Source of the DNA: an uncultured Eubacteriales bacterium | GTDB taxonomy: Bacteria; Bacillota; Clostridia; Oscillospirales; UBA644 | Reading direction: 5' to 3' | Length of the DNA stretch: 64,000 nt | Assembly: GCA_934454405.1 (NCBI GenBank) | Contig: CAKSFN010000012.1 | Coordinates: 1-64,000, forward strand | Translations under genes and position numbers: made by a program | Notes under the pieces: generated by a model | The model's database searches: none | Seen by the model: only the letters and a program-made list of their open reading frames with translations | Told to the model about the DNA's origin: nothing | Part shown: piece after piece, positions 39,629-48,811 of the stretch | Numbering within the stretch: position 1 is the stretch's first letter | Layout of the letters: each line of letters begins with the position of its first letter

Positions 39629-41989
39629 ATGGCTCAACAAAAAGAAAACAACACGCAGGAGATCGCCGAAAAGGACGCACTGATAAGCCTTCCGCTGCTT
39701 GCGCTCAGAAATGTTGTGGCGATCCCCAACGCAATAATTCATATAGATGTCGGAAGAAAAAATTCCGTTGCCGCCGCAAAATACGCGTTCACGGAAGGGT
39801 CTGACATCATTCTCGTCGCGCAGAAAAACGCGACGGAGGACACGGTTGACAGACGCAACCTTTTCAAAACAGGTACCGTTGCGACCGTTCGCCAGATAGT
39901 CAAAACGGGAAAAGACGAGGTACGCGTCGTTTTCGACTGCAAGTGCCGCGGATGCATCGGCAGCCGCCTGACGGAGAAAAATTCCGTCATTTTTGCGGAC
40001 ACCCTTTACATAAAAGAAGAGAAGATTGACGAATACGCTTCCGAAAAAGCCGCCGCGACCCTTGAAAAGATAAGAGAAACATTTGAAAAGGTTACCGCGG
40101 ATATGGACGATCTCTCGCCCGAGGTCATGCTTTTTGTTAAGACAGGCACGAAGCTGGGCGAGGTCGAGGACTACATCGCGGAGAATTTTCCGTTCAGATT
40201 CAAGGAAAAACAGGAAATTCTGGGAACGATCGATCAGTTTGAAAGAGCGGAAAAGATTATCGCGTTTCTTTTAAGGGCAGATGAAATCAGGGAAACGGAG
40301 CTTGAGATCATGCGGAAGGTTCATATCCGCATGGAGAAGCATCAGTCCGATTTCTTCCTCAGAGAACAGCTGAAAGCCATAAAGGAAGAGCTCGGCGAAA
40401 GCGACGAGTATTACGACGAAGACGATGATCTTTACGACCTTCTCGACAAGTCGAAAATGCCCGACGAATGCTTTTCGTCGCTGGTAAAAGAAGTTAAAAA
40501 ATACTACAAGACGCCGATAGGCTCGCAGGAAGCCGCGGTTATAAGAACGTATATAGAGTCCTGTCTTGAAATTCCGTGGGGCAAGTATTCAAAAGAGTCC
40601 GTTGACATCAAAAAAGCTCGCGACATACTCGAAAAAGAGCATTTCGGGCTTGAAAAGGTCAAGGAAAGGATACTTGAAACCATCGCGGTCAGACAAAGAT
40701 TTCCCAACCATAAGGGACAGATACTCTGCCTTGTGGGGCCTCCGGGAACGGGCAAAACATCGGTTGCGCAGAGCGTTGCGAAGGCTTTGCACAGAAAATT
40801 CGTCCGCATTTCTCTCGGAGGGATAAACGACGAAAATGAAATCAGAGGTCACAGACGCACTTATGTGGCGTCCATGCCCGGTAAAATAATCGCCGGAATA
40901 AAAGAAGCGGGAACGATGAATCCGCTTATGCTGCTTGACGAGGTGGATAAGCTCGGCTCGGACAGACGGGGCGACCCTGCGGCGGCGCTGCTCGAAGTGC
41001 TTGACCCCGAGCAGAACAAGACGTTCAAAGACCACTATATCGATCTTCCCGTCGATCTTTCCGACGTGTTCTTTATCACCACGGCAAACGACGCGGCGGA
41101 GATCCCCGCTCCCCTGCTTGACAGAATGGACGTTATCGAGCTGACGAGCTATACTTACGAGGAAAAGCTGCAGATCGCAAAGAAACATCTTGTGCCGAAA
41201 CAGCTTGCGCGGCACGGGCTGAAAGCCTCGGAGCTTAAAATCGACGCGTCCGCGCTCAACGAGCTGATAATGTTCTATACCCGTGAGGCCGGCGTGAGAG
41301 GGCTTGAAAAGCAGATAGCGGCGCTTTGCCGAAAAGCGACAAAAAAAATGATAGAGGAAGACTGCCCGAAGGTCGTTATATCAAAGAAAAACATCGCGGA
41401 ATATCTCGGGGCGAGAAAAGTTATACAGGACAGGATTCCGAGCAAGGACAGAACAGGCGTTGTTACGGGGCTTGCCTTCACTTCCGTCGGCGGCGAGATA
41501 ATGCCGCTTGAAGTCAATGTTATGGAGGGCACGGGCAAGATAGAGCTGACCGGCTCTCTGGGCGACGTTATGAAAGAAAGCGCGAAGGCGGCGATAAGTT
41601 ATATCCGCAGCAACGCGTCCTCTCTCGGTGTCAGCCCGACGTTCTACAAAGACAAAGATATCCATATCCACGCGCCCGAAGGTGCCGTTCCGAAAGACGG
41701 TCCGAGCGCGGGTTGCGCGATGGCGACGGCGCTTTACAGTCAGCTTTCGTCAAAACCCGTCAGAAACGACGTTGCAATGACGGGAGAAATAACGATCAGA
41801 GGCGACGTGCTTGCGATAGGCGGTCTTAAAGAAAAGACAATGGCTGCGTACAAGGCGGGCGTTAAAACGGTCATCGTGCCGAAGGACAACAAACCCGATA
41901 TATCCGAAATCGCGCAGGTCGTTCGCGACAATGTTGATTTTGTTTACGCCGACTCCGTAAAAGACGTTTTCGCGACGGCGCTGAGGTGA
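39629..41989 (+). CDS. lon: ATP-dependent Lon protease
   Basis: About 786 residues, a full LonA. It degrades misfolded and regulatory proteins in the cytoplasm. An N-terminal LON domain (ISLPLLALRNVVAIPNAIIH) leads to a coiled region, the AAA+ Walker A GPPGTGKTS near residue 370, RGHRRTYVASMPGKIIAG, Walker B MLLDEVDKLG, and the protease domain with catalytic Ser in PKDGPSAG (about residue 693) and Lys in GGLKEKTMAA (about 735). ATG 39629 is set by GGAGG seven bases upstream. The EngB gene follows in four bases. Confidence 0.97.
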   Translation: MAQQKENNTQEIAEKDALISLPLLALRNVVAIPNAIIHIDVGRKNSVAAAKYAFTEGSDIILVAQKNATEDTVDRRNLFKTGTVATVRQIVKTGKDEVRVVFDCKCRGCIGSRLTEKNSVIFADTLYIKEEKIDEYASEKAAATLEKIRETFEKVTADMDDLSPEVMLFVKTGTKLGEVEDYIAENFPFRFKEKQEILGTIDQFERAEKIIAFLLRADEIRETELEIMRKVHIRMEKHQSDFFLREQLKAIKEELGESDEYYDEDDDLYDLLDKSKMPDECFSSLVKEVKKYYKTPIGSQEAAVIRTYIESCLEIPWGKYSKESVDIKKARDILEKEHFGLEKVKERILETIAVRQRFPNHKGQILCLVGPPGTGKTSVAQSVAKALHRKFVRISLGGINDENEIRGHRRTYVASMPGKIIAGIKEAGTMNPLMLLDEVDKLGSDRRGDPAAALLEVLDPEQNKTFKDHYIDLPVDLSDVFFITTANDAAEIPAPLLDRMDVIELTSYTYEEKLQIAKKHLVPKQLARHGLKASELKIDASALNELIMFYTREAGVRGLEKQIAALCRKATKKMIEEDCPKVVISKKNIAEYLGARKVIQDRIPSKDRTGVVTGLAFTSVGGEIMPLEVNVMEGTGKIELTGSLGDVMKESAKAAISYIRSNASSLGVSPTFYKDKDIHIHAPEGAVPKDGPSAGCAMATALYSQLSSKPVRNDVAMTGEITIRGDVLAIGGLKEKTMAAYKAGVKTVIVPKDNKPDISEIAQVVRDNVDFVYADSVKDVFATALR

Positions 41990-41993
41990 ATAT

Positions 41994-42605
41994 ATGGCTC
42001 TCAATTTTCAGAAAGCGGAATTTCTCGACAGCTGTTTCGACGTTCGGAAAATGAAGCTCCCGAAAAAGCCGGAGATAGTTTTCGTCGGACGTTCGAATGT
42101 CGGAAAATCCTCGATGATAAATGCGGTGCTCGGCAGGAAAGCCCTTGCGAGAACCTCGTCCACGCCGGGCAAAACGGTCAGCGTCAATTTTTACGGAATA
42201 GACGACAAGGTCTTCCTTACCGACCTGCCGGGCTACGGCTACGCGCAGCGCTCGAAAGAACAGCGTCGGAACTGGGGCAGTCTGATAGAAAGCTATCTGA
42301 CGCTTAAAGACAGGGACATACGCCTTGTCTGCATGCTGACGGACGCGCGGCACGACCCGACGAAGGACGACCTTTTGATGTACGATTATTTGATGAGTAC
42401 CGAGTTTTTGTTTTGCGTTGTTGCGACAAAATGCGATAAGCTCAACAAAACCGACGTCGAAAAAAGAAGAAAATACCTCGCCGAAAGATTCGGGGCGGAG
42501 CCCGTTATGTTTTCCGCGCAGACAAAGGCGGGGGTCGAACAGCTGCGGCAGATAATCGAGGACGTGACGGCGCCCGAAGATGAGGAAGAAAACGCAGAGG
42601 CGTGA
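41994..42605 (+). CDS. engB: Ribosome biogenesis GTPase EngB (YsxC/YihA)
   Basis: 203 residues. A GTPase that assists assembly of the large ribosomal subunit. Motifs: G1 GRSNVGKSSMINA (about residues 31-43), G2 STPGKTVSVNFY, G3 DLPGYGYAQRS, G4 TKCDK and G5 FSAQTKAGVEQL. The lon-engB order is common in Clostridia. GAGGTGAATAT precedes the ATG at once after lon. A short acidic tail (EDEEENAEA) ends it. Confidence 0.96.
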   Translation: MALNFQKAEFLDSCFDVRKMKLPKKPEIVFVGRSNVGKSSMINAVLGRKALARTSSTPGKTVSVNFYGIDDKVFLTDLPGYGYAQRSKEQRRNWGSLIESYLTLKDRDIRLVCMLTDARHDPTKDDLLMYDYLMSTEFLFCVVATKCDKLNKTDVEKRRKYLAERFGAEPVMFSAQTKAGVEQLRQIIEDVTAPEDEEENAEA

Positions 42606-42631
42606 CAGGGGCTTAAAAGGAAACGACAAAT

Positions 42632-43510
42632 ATGAAAAACACAAAGAACGGGAAAAAAGATTTTTCCGCAAAGGACGCAAAAAAAAGAAAGGCGGCGGCG
42701 AAAAGACCGGCGCCGAAAAGACCGCGTCCCGCTTTCGCACCGGACAACGGCGTTGACAGCGAGAATATCGTCGCCGGCAGAAATCCCGTTTCGGAGCTGC
42801 TCAGAAGCGGCAGAACGGTGGATAAGATTTATGTTGCGCACGGCGAGCGCGAGGGGTCGATAGTCAAAATCATCGCGCAGGCGCGCGCTATGGGCATTCC
42901 CGTTGTCGAGGCGGACAAATATAAGATTGAAAGCATCGCGGGAACGTCGAACCACCAGGGTGTTGTTGCGTTTGCGACGGATTACGACTATTGCGATGTT
43001 GACGATATATTCGCTTACGCGGAAGAAAAGGGCGAAAAGCCTTTCATAGTTGTGCTGGACGGCGTTACCGACCCGAGAAATCTCGGCGCGATAATCAGAA
43101 CGGCGGAATGCTGCGGCGTTCACGGCATCATTATCCCGAAGCGCGGCTGCTGCGGACTTACGACCACCGTTTTCAAAGCGGCGGCGGGCGCCTGTGAATA
43201 TATGAAAATAGCAAAAGTTACAAATATTGCGGAAACGATAAGCGCGCTGAAGGAGCGCGGGGTTTGGACTTACGCGGCGGACGGCGACGGGGACTGCGAC
43301 CTTTATTCGACGGATCTTGCGGGTTCGACAGCCGTGGTTCTCGGAGACGAGGGAAAGGGCATTTCACCCCTTGTCCGCCGTAGATGCGACGGCGTGATAA
43401 GCATTCCGATGTTCGGAAAAATCAACTCGCTTAACGTTTCGGTTGCGGGCGCGGTTCTGATGTACGAGGTCGTGCGCCGCAAGAGAGAAAAAGAAAAGGC
43501 GGAGGGCTGA
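42632..43510 (+). CDS. rlmB: SpoU-family 23S rRNA 2'-O-methyltransferase (RlmB-like)
   Basis: 292 residues. It methylates the 2'-O of a guanosine in 23S rRNA using SAM. The first 48 residues are Lys/Arg-rich, then GRNPVSELLRSGRTVDKIYV and the SpoU motifs DPRNLGAIIRTAECCG, VVLGDEGKGISPLVRR and NSLNVSVAGAVLMYEVVR. The N-terminal extension probably binds RNA and is longer than in usual RlmB (about 245 residues). It lies in the lon-engB-rlmB cluster, four bases before the next gene. Confidence 0.92.
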   Translation: MKNTKNGKKDFSAKDAKKRKAAAKRPAPKRPRPAFAPDNGVDSENIVAGRNPVSELLRSGRTVDKIYVAHGEREGSIVKIIAQARAMGIPVVEADKYKIESIAGTSNHQGVVAFATDYDYCDVDDIFAYAEEKGEKPFIVVLDGVTDPRNLGAIIRTAECCGVHGIIIPKRGCCGLTTTVFKAAAGACEYMKIAKVTNIAETISALKERGVWTYAADGDGDCDLYSTDLAGSTAVVLGDEGKGISPLVRRRCDGVISIPMFGKINSLNVSVAGAVLMYEVVRRKREKEKAEG

Positions 43511-43514
43511 TGCT

Positions 43515-45161
43515 ATGCCACGCCCGCGACATACGCTGGAAGAACAGTATTACAAGGCGCAGAAACTGCAAAAAACGCTGCTTGTAAAATGCGTTATATG
43601 CACGGTCGCAACGCTTGCCGCGATTGCGGTTATGCTGTCGCCCGCAGGAATGAAGCTGAAAGCGGAAATCACAACGGGGCTTGCGGTCGCGATTTTTGCG
43701 GCGTGCTTCAAGGAGCTTTACGAGGGCTTGATCTCCGTTTTCGGAGGGCTGCCGTCCAACGACACCCTGAACGCCTACGCGCTGCTTGCCGCGCTTGCCC
43801 AGAGCGTTTTCACCGTTTTTGTTCCTTCATCGGGCAGACTTTACGCGTGGATAGTTTTTATCTCATGCACGGTTTCAACGGCGATGAAATACATCTATAT
43901 TCTCGGTATTCCGCAGAATCTTAAAGTCATTCGAAAGAATAAAATATACTGCGTTGAGGACGCGCGCGTGCCGCTTGACAAGAGATACACGGACAGGGCG
44001 TGCATAACGTACCGAATGAAGAGAATCCCGAACATCGTCGGAAAAACATACAGGAATGACGCCTGCGAAAGCGCCGGCTTCAAATATATCCCGTGGGTCA
44101 TCCTCGCTTCGGCGGCGGTTTCCGTCGTCGCAGGTCTGATATACGGCAAAACCGCGCTGTTTTCCACTCTCGTTCTCACCATGGGAATATGCGCGGGCTT
44201 TACGGGTGAGATTTCTTTCGTTATTCCCTACAATTCGGCGCAGAAAAAGCTGAAAAAGCTCGGCTGTATGATTTTCGGCGCATTTTCCGTTGACAAGCTG
44301 AAGGACGTAAAAACGCTGATAGTGCGCGACAGAGACCTTTTCCACGGCGGCGGCGCGAACATATCCGATATAAAATTCATTAAAGCAGAGTATATGTCCG
44401 AAACCGTGGAATATCTTGCGCTGATACTGAGAAAAATCAAGAGTCCGCTTTACGCGTCGATGGAAAGATATATTTTCAGGGCGAACGAGTCCGTTCATTC
44501 GGTTGAGAATTTCAGGGCGGTTCAGGAGCACGGCTTTTCCGCGACGATAGACGGCCGCGAAGTGCTTTACGGAACGCGAAATCTGCTTTTGTCATACGGC
44601 ATAAAGCCGCTTTCTCAGGAAAAAGAAGCCGAGCAGACCTCTCGAGGGCTGAGCACGGCGTATACGGTGATAGACGGAAATGTTTCAGCCGTCGTTTTTG
44701 CGGAATACCGCGCCGACCCGAAGCTGAAAAAGGCGGTCGAGCGCGTGGGAAGAGACATCACCGTCATAGTTCAGACAAAAGACCCACTTATTACCGAGGC
44801 CGCCGTTCAAAAGCAATACAGCCTGACGAACGCGGTAATGACGGTTGCGACGGCGGAGGAAACGGAAAGCCTGAACAATGTGAGAAAAAGGCTGACAAGC
44901 GGAAAAAAGACAAAGCCCGTTATGCTTTCAACGGAAAGCGCTCTCGGCACTCTTTCGGGCATAGAAATGGCGCAGCAGCTTTCATCCGCGCTTTCCACAA
45001 GCGTCAAAATCAAGCAGATAAGCGTTTTTGTGGGGCTCGTTCTGACGACAACAGCCGCGCTTGCGGTTCCTTCCCTGCTCAATTCGGTTTGGGTTCTTGT
45101 ATTCAACATCATTTGGACGCTCCCCGCAATAGGTCTGTCGTTCAGGTTCATTTTGAAATAA
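43515..45161 (+). CDS. Degenerate P-type ATPase-like membrane protein
   Basis: 548 residues. Membrane helices lie at about residues 24-42, 52-70, 86-103, 109-130, 191-235 and 500-548. The soluble part follows P1B-type ATPases: a P-domain entry, DVKTLIVRDRDLFHGGG (265-281), sits where DKTGTLT belongs; HGFSATIDGREVLYGTRNLL (339-358) matches the N-domain DGRxVLVGN signature; VIVQTKDPLITEAAV (417-431) replaces TGDN; and no GDGxND is seen. The actuator TGES is also lacking. It should not pump by the usual phosphoenzyme route and may have a regulatory or structural role. GGAGGG and an intergenic of four bases link it to rlmB. Confidence 0.75.
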   Translation: MPRPRHTLEEQYYKAQKLQKTLLVKCVICTVATLAAIAVMLSPAGMKLKAEITTGLAVAIFAACFKELYEGLISVFGGLPSNDTLNAYALLAALAQSVFTVFVPSSGRLYAWIVFISCTVSTAMKYIYILGIPQNLKVIRKNKIYCVEDARVPLDKRYTDRACITYRMKRIPNIVGKTYRNDACESAGFKYIPWVILASAAVSVVAGLIYGKTALFSTLVLTMGICAGFTGEISFVIPYNSAQKKLKKLGCMIFGAFSVDKLKDVKTLIVRDRDLFHGGGANISDIKFIKAEYMSETVEYLALILRKIKSPLYASMERYIFRANESVHSVENFRAVQEHGFSATIDGREVLYGTRNLLLSYGIKPLSQEKEAEQTSRGLSTAYTVIDGNVSAVVFAEYRADPKLKKAVERVGRDITVIVQTKDPLITEAAVQKQYSLTNAVMTVATAEETESLNNVRKRLTSGKKTKPVMLSTESALGTLSGIEMAQQLSSALSTSVKIKQISVFVGLVLTTTAALAVPSLLNSVWVLVFNIIWTLPAIGLSFRFILK

Positions 45162-45193
45162 TAAAAGTTTAATAAATACGGAGGCAAAATTAT

Positions 45194-45922
45194 ATGTCCG
45201 GACATTCCAAGTGGAAGAACATCATGCACAAAAAAGAAAAGACCGACAGCCAGCGCGCAAAGGTCTTCACCAAAATCGGAAGAGAGATAATTCTCGCCGT
45301 AAAAGAAGGAGGTCCCGACCCCGCTTCCAACTCCAAGCTTAAGGATCTTATCGCAAAAGCGAAGGACAACAATGTTCCAAACGACAATATCGACAGGGTT
45401 ATAAAGAAGGCGTCCGGGGCGGAAAACTCCGAAAACTTCGAGGAAATAACCTACGAGGGCTACGGGCCGTGCGGTATAGCGGTCATCGTTGAATGTCTGA
45501 CGGACAACCGAAACAGAACCGCAGGCAATCTTCGCCATTACTTCGATAAAAACGGCGGCAACCTCGGTCAGAACGGTTCCGTGGGCTGGATGTTCACGAA
45601 AAAGGGCGTTATCGTTATAGATAAGGAAGAATACGACGAGGACCGCCTTATGGAAACCGTTATGGAAGCGCCCATCGAGGATTTCGTGACGGAAGAAAGC
45701 GTATATGAGATATATACCGCGCCCGACGAGGATTTCAGAACGACCAGAGATTTTCTCAGAGATAAGGACTATACGTTTATCTCCGCAGAGGAGGAACAGG
45801 TTCCGTCTTCATATTCCTCGATAGACAGCGACGAGGCAAAAGACAAGATGCAGCGTCTTCTCGATATGCTTGAGGACGACGACGACGTTCAGAACGTTTA
45901 CCATAACTGGGATGAAGAATAA
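45194..45922 (+). CDS. YebC/PmpR family regulator
   Basis: 242 residues, usual for YebC. It begins MSGHSKWKNIMHKKEKTDSQ, the family's N-terminal signature, then GREIILAVKEGGPDPASNSK, FEEITYEGYGPCGIAVIVEC and DNRNRTAGNLRHYFDKNGG. YebC proteins bind DNA and/or help ribosomes at polyproline stretches; EF-P at 52433 works in the same process. CGGAGG precedes the ATG. The downstream XRE gene starts within its 3' end. Confidence 0.95.
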   Translation: MSGHSKWKNIMHKKEKTDSQRAKVFTKIGREIILAVKEGGPDPASNSKLKDLIAKAKDNNVPNDNIDRVIKKASGAENSENFEEITYEGYGPCGIAVIVECLTDNRNRTAGNLRHYFDKNGGNLGQNGSVGWMFTKKGVIVIDKEEYDEDRLMETVMEAPIEDFVTEESVYEIYTAPDEDFRTTRDFLRDKDYTFISAEEEQVPSSYSSIDSDEAKDKMQRLLDMLEDDDDVQNVYHNWDEE

Positions 45923-46262
45923 TACCGAAGCCTTCGAAAAAACGATTAAAAACGAACGGGAGCGGAGAGGCTTGAGCCTTCGCGAAGCGGCGGCACTTAT
46001 CGGCATCAGCCACACATATCTTTCCGCGCTTGAAAACGGGCGCGATCCGAGAAGCAAAAAGCCGCTGACGCCGTCTCCGGGTGTCGTTTTCAACGTCTGC
46101 AAGGCCTATGACCTCGATTTTGTCGAGCTTATAGGGATCTCGGGCATACCCGACGAGAGGACGTTCTATCGCTATGTCGCAAAAAAAATCTTTGAGATGA
46201 AAAAAACGAACCCGCGGCAATACCGGCAGCTGCTCGATATAATAACGGGAGAAAAGGAATAA
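45912..46262 (+). CDS. XRE family helix-turn-helix protein
   Basis: About 116 residues from the ATG at 45912, which overlaps the yebC stop by 11 bases in another frame. The helix-turn-helix LSLREAAALIGISHTYLSAL is at about residues 21-40, followed by ENGRDPRSKKPLTPSP and VCKAYDLDFVELIGISG. The C-terminal part is short and basic. No strong ribosome binding site is seen, so translational coupling to yebC is likely; an alternative start at 45870 has no better site. Target unknown. Confidence 0.82.
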   Translation: MKNNTEAFEKTIKNERERRGLSLREAAALIGISHTYLSALENGRDPRSKKPLTPSPGVVFNVCKAYDLDFVELIGISGIPDERTFYRYVAKKIFEMKKTNPRQYRQLLDIITGEKE

Positions 46263-46266
46263 AAAG

Positions 46267-46674
46267 ATGTCACAGATCTGCAAAAAGTGCGGAACCGTTG
46301 CGGAAGACGGCATGGAATACTGTCCGAACTGCTATGCGGAGCTCGGCGCTTTGAAAAAAAAGAACGCTCAAAAAAGGCGCGCGGAATTGAGGGGTATGGG
46401 AAAAAAATCTCTCGCTTTCAGTTTTATAGCCGCCGCCGCAGGCACCGTTATGATGCTGTATCTGAAAAATATGGAAAGCTTTTCGCAGATCAAAACGGGA
46501 GTGTGGGCATTCATAATGCCCGTTGCCGTCTGGCTGGGATTGACGGGTATTTCCGTTTTCTACGGAATCAAATCCTTCGGAAAAGCGTCGAAAGCCCTTT
46601 CATTCTCGGCATTCATTATTAACGGAGTGCAGCTTATCGCGCTTCCCGTAATCTATATTCTTACAGGTCTATAG
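46267..46674 (+). CDS. Zinc-ribbon membrane protein, function unknown
   Basis: 135 residues. An N-terminal zinc ribbon (ICKKCGTVAEDGMEYCPNC) is followed by a basic linker (KKKNAQKRRAELRGMGKKSL) and three hydrophobic segments (about 54-71, 82-103, 110-133). Many Clostridia have zinc-ribbon-plus-membrane proteins of this type with no known role. AAAAGGAAT precedes the ATG, four bases after the XRE stop; the three genes 45194-46674 form an operon. Confidence 0.8.
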   Translation: MSQICKKCGTVAEDGMEYCPNCYAELGALKKKNAQKRRAELRGMGKKSLAFSFIAAAAGTVMMLYLKNMESFSQIKTGVWAFIMPVAVWLGLTGISVFYGIKSFGKASKALSFSAFIINGVQLIALPVIYILTGL

Positions 46675-46845
46675 AAATCAAACAGTTCACAAGCGACGCG
46701 TTTTCGCGGTATTTTTCCGATGACGGAGCCGCAGAAACCGCCGCAGAAAAAAATACACCCGGGAGGCTTGCGCAGCGGAACCCCGAGCCGCGGTGCATAA
46801 ATCGATCCCCTCCCCCTTTCCAAAGCAAAAAGGAGAAAAAAAACA

Positions 46846-48441
46846 ATGAAAAAGCTGTTTCTCACACTACTTGCGGTAATTCTTACGCTTACGTCCTTTA
46901 CGCTTGTTTCAAGCGCGGGAGAAGCATACACCATTCCGCAGTGCGCGGTTCCCCCGACCATTGACGGAAAGATGTCAAAGGACGAATGGTACGGCGCGTA
47001 TCACAAGTTTATGAACAACGAAAAAGGCAATTATGACTATTCGGACAATCCGAATCCTTCTGCGGAAGACAAGGCGAATCAGTGCAAAGGGTTCGACATT
47101 TATATGTACTGGTACGACGACCCGAACGAAAGCGGAAAACTGCTTGACGTTAAACAGGGCGGTCTTTACATTTGCGTGGTTGCGCAGGATAAGAGCTACG
47201 GTATTATATTCGACGACGGCGCGGCTTCAAACGCAAGCGACTGCTTCCAGCTTGCGATAGACCCTTTTAACTACCGTTTGAGCAACAACAAAAAATCGTT
47301 TATTTTCGATTTTTCGCCCGAAACGACGAAAAAAGGAACGGCTCTTATATACGAACACTATCAGTTCCAATCCAAGCCTCTCTCGAATTTCAGATATCAG
47401 GTAAAGGCGATCAGAGATAAAAACGGCTACACTATGGAAATTTTCATTCCGTGGTCGCTGCTCAATCTCAACAACAAGCTTCCCCGCCACAAGGTCGGCG
47501 CGAAAATGGGAATAGGCCTTATCTGCATGGACTGGATCGGGGCAAGGTTTTATTATGATATCGCCGATTTCGGCAACGGAAAAAAGATTGAAGATATTGC
47601 AGGCGTTCCCAAGCTTTACAATCAGGTAACGCTCGGCGAAACGGTATATCCTCCGGGATACAAGCCGAATTCCGACCCCTCGAAACTGAACGAGCTTATC
47701 AAAAAAGCCGAAGAGATCGAGAAAAACAAGGCGGAATATCTTGAAGCCACATATTCGGCGTTCGAGCTTGCGCTGAAAGAAGCGAAAGCGATAAAGAAAG
47801 AGGATCAGCAGGCGGCGATCGATGCGGCTTACAAAAAGCTTGACGACGCAATCAATAACCTGAAAAAGAGCGCGGATATGACGCCGTTTGAAGCGTTGCA
47901 GGCGGCAATCACGGCAACGGCGGAGTTCAGAGAAGACGATTATCACGCCGAAACGTGGACGAGATTCGCAGCCGCGCTTGAAAAAGCGAAAAAACTTACC
48001 GAAAAATCTTCGGAAGCCGAGATAAAAGCGGCGACGGACGAGCTTGATGCCGCAATCAAGGGACTTGTTCCCGCGGACGAGGAGCTTAACTCGGTTGATT
48101 TTTCAAAGCTTACGGATCGTATTTCGAAAATCGAAACATACAAGGAAGAGGATTACACCGCCGAAACATGGAAAAAGCTTAAGGACCTTCTCGGCGAAGC
48201 AAAGGAAATGAACGGCAAGGAAGGCGTTACGCAGGCGGAGGTTGACTCTCTTGCGGCAAAAATAGACGAGGCGATTTCGGGACTTGCCAAAGCGGACGGC
48301 GACGGAAAAGGAACAGAAAACAACGCTTCCGAAAAAGAAGGCTCTCTTGTTTGGCTTTGGATAGTTATCGCGGTTGCGGTTGTTGCCGCGGCGGCGGTCG
48401 TAATCATAATTCTTTCAAAAAAGAAAAAAAACAATAATTGA
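46846..48441 (+). CDS. Surface protein with CBM9-like domain, three FIVAR repeats and C-terminal anchor
   Basis: 531 residues. A signal peptide (LFLTLLAVILTLTSFTLVSS) is followed by a CBM9/DOMON-like domain (AVPPTIDGKMSKDEWYGAYH; GGLYICVVAQDKSYGIIFDD; NASDCFQLAIDPFNYRLSNN) to about residue 270. Three FIVAR-type helical repeats follow, from LNELIKKAEEIEKNKAEYLE, LQAAITATAEFREDDYHAET and LTDRISKIETYKEEDYTAET. The end is a membrane helix (VWLWIVIAVAVVAAAAVVII) with KKKKNNN. It resembles the ligand region of the dockerin protein at 31249 but is membrane-anchored. AAAGGAGAA precedes the ATG. Confidence 0.87.
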   Translation: MKKLFLTLLAVILTLTSFTLVSSAGEAYTIPQCAVPPTIDGKMSKDEWYGAYHKFMNNEKGNYDYSDNPNPSAEDKANQCKGFDIYMYWYDDPNESGKLLDVKQGGLYICVVAQDKSYGIIFDDGAASNASDCFQLAIDPFNYRLSNNKKSFIFDFSPETTKKGTALIYEHYQFQSKPLSNFRYQVKAIRDKNGYTMEIFIPWSLLNLNNKLPRHKVGAKMGIGLICMDWIGARFYYDIADFGNGKKIEDIAGVPKLYNQVTLGETVYPPGYKPNSDPSKLNELIKKAEEIEKNKAEYLEATYSAFELALKEAKAIKKEDQQAAIDAAYKKLDDAINNLKKSADMTPFEALQAAITATAEFREDDYHAETWTRFAAALEKAKKLTEKSSEAEIKAATDELDAAIKGLVPADEELNSVDFSKLTDRISKIETYKEEDYTAETWKKLKDLLGEAKEMNGKEGVTQAEVDSLAAKIDEAISGLAKADGDGKGTENNASEKEGSLVWLWIVIAVAVVAAAAVVIIILSKKKKNNN

Positions 48442-48524
48442 CAGCAAAAATAAAGCATAATCGGTATTGCTTTGTGGAAAATTATCATCGTGGTCGATAA
48501 ATGATCACGAAAGGTAGTTTTGTC

Positions 48525-48734
48525 ATGGCTGTTATAGACAAAATCGCTTTGGCTCTCGTTATTATCGGAGCCTTGAACTGGGGATTGATAGGCGTATTCT
48601 CTTTTGACCTCGTCGCATGGATTTTCGGATCGATGTCCGTCGCGACGAGAGTTGTCTACACTCTTGTAGCGCTGGGCGGAATATGGTCCGTTTCCCTGCT
48701 GTTCCGAAACGAACGCGTACCGGAAGCCGATTAA
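48525..48734 (+). CDS. DUF378 small membrane protein
   Basis: About 69 residues with two helices. IDKIALALVIIGALNWGLIG followed by FDLVAWIFGSM is the DUF378 signature. ATG 48525 has GAAAGG upstream; an ATG at 48501 has none. Role unknown. Confidence 0.9.
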   Translation: MAVIDKIALALVIIGALNWGLIGVFSFDLVAWIFGSMSVATRVVYTLVALGGIWSVSLLFRNERVPEAD

Positions 48735-48761
48735 GGCGCCGTAGCCGAAACGAAACAAATA

Positions 48762-48803
48762 ACAAACGGCGTACCGAACAGGTACGCCGTTTGTTTTGTT
48801 TTG
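48762..48803. terminator. Bidirectional terminator
   Basis: ACAAACGGCGTACC pairs with GGTACGCCGTTTGT, with T-rich tails on the plus strand and A-rich bases on the other side, between convergent genes. Confidence 0.85.
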
Positions 48804-48811
48804 CTGCGGAA

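Noticed and set aside
41871..43123. Long antisense frames over engB and rlmB
   Set aside because: Both sense genes have complete motif sets; antisense frames arise from the codon bias of the sense strand.
43515..45161. Functional heavy-metal P-type ATPase
   Set aside because: The DKTGT, TGES and GDGxND motifs needed for phosphoenzyme cycling are absent.
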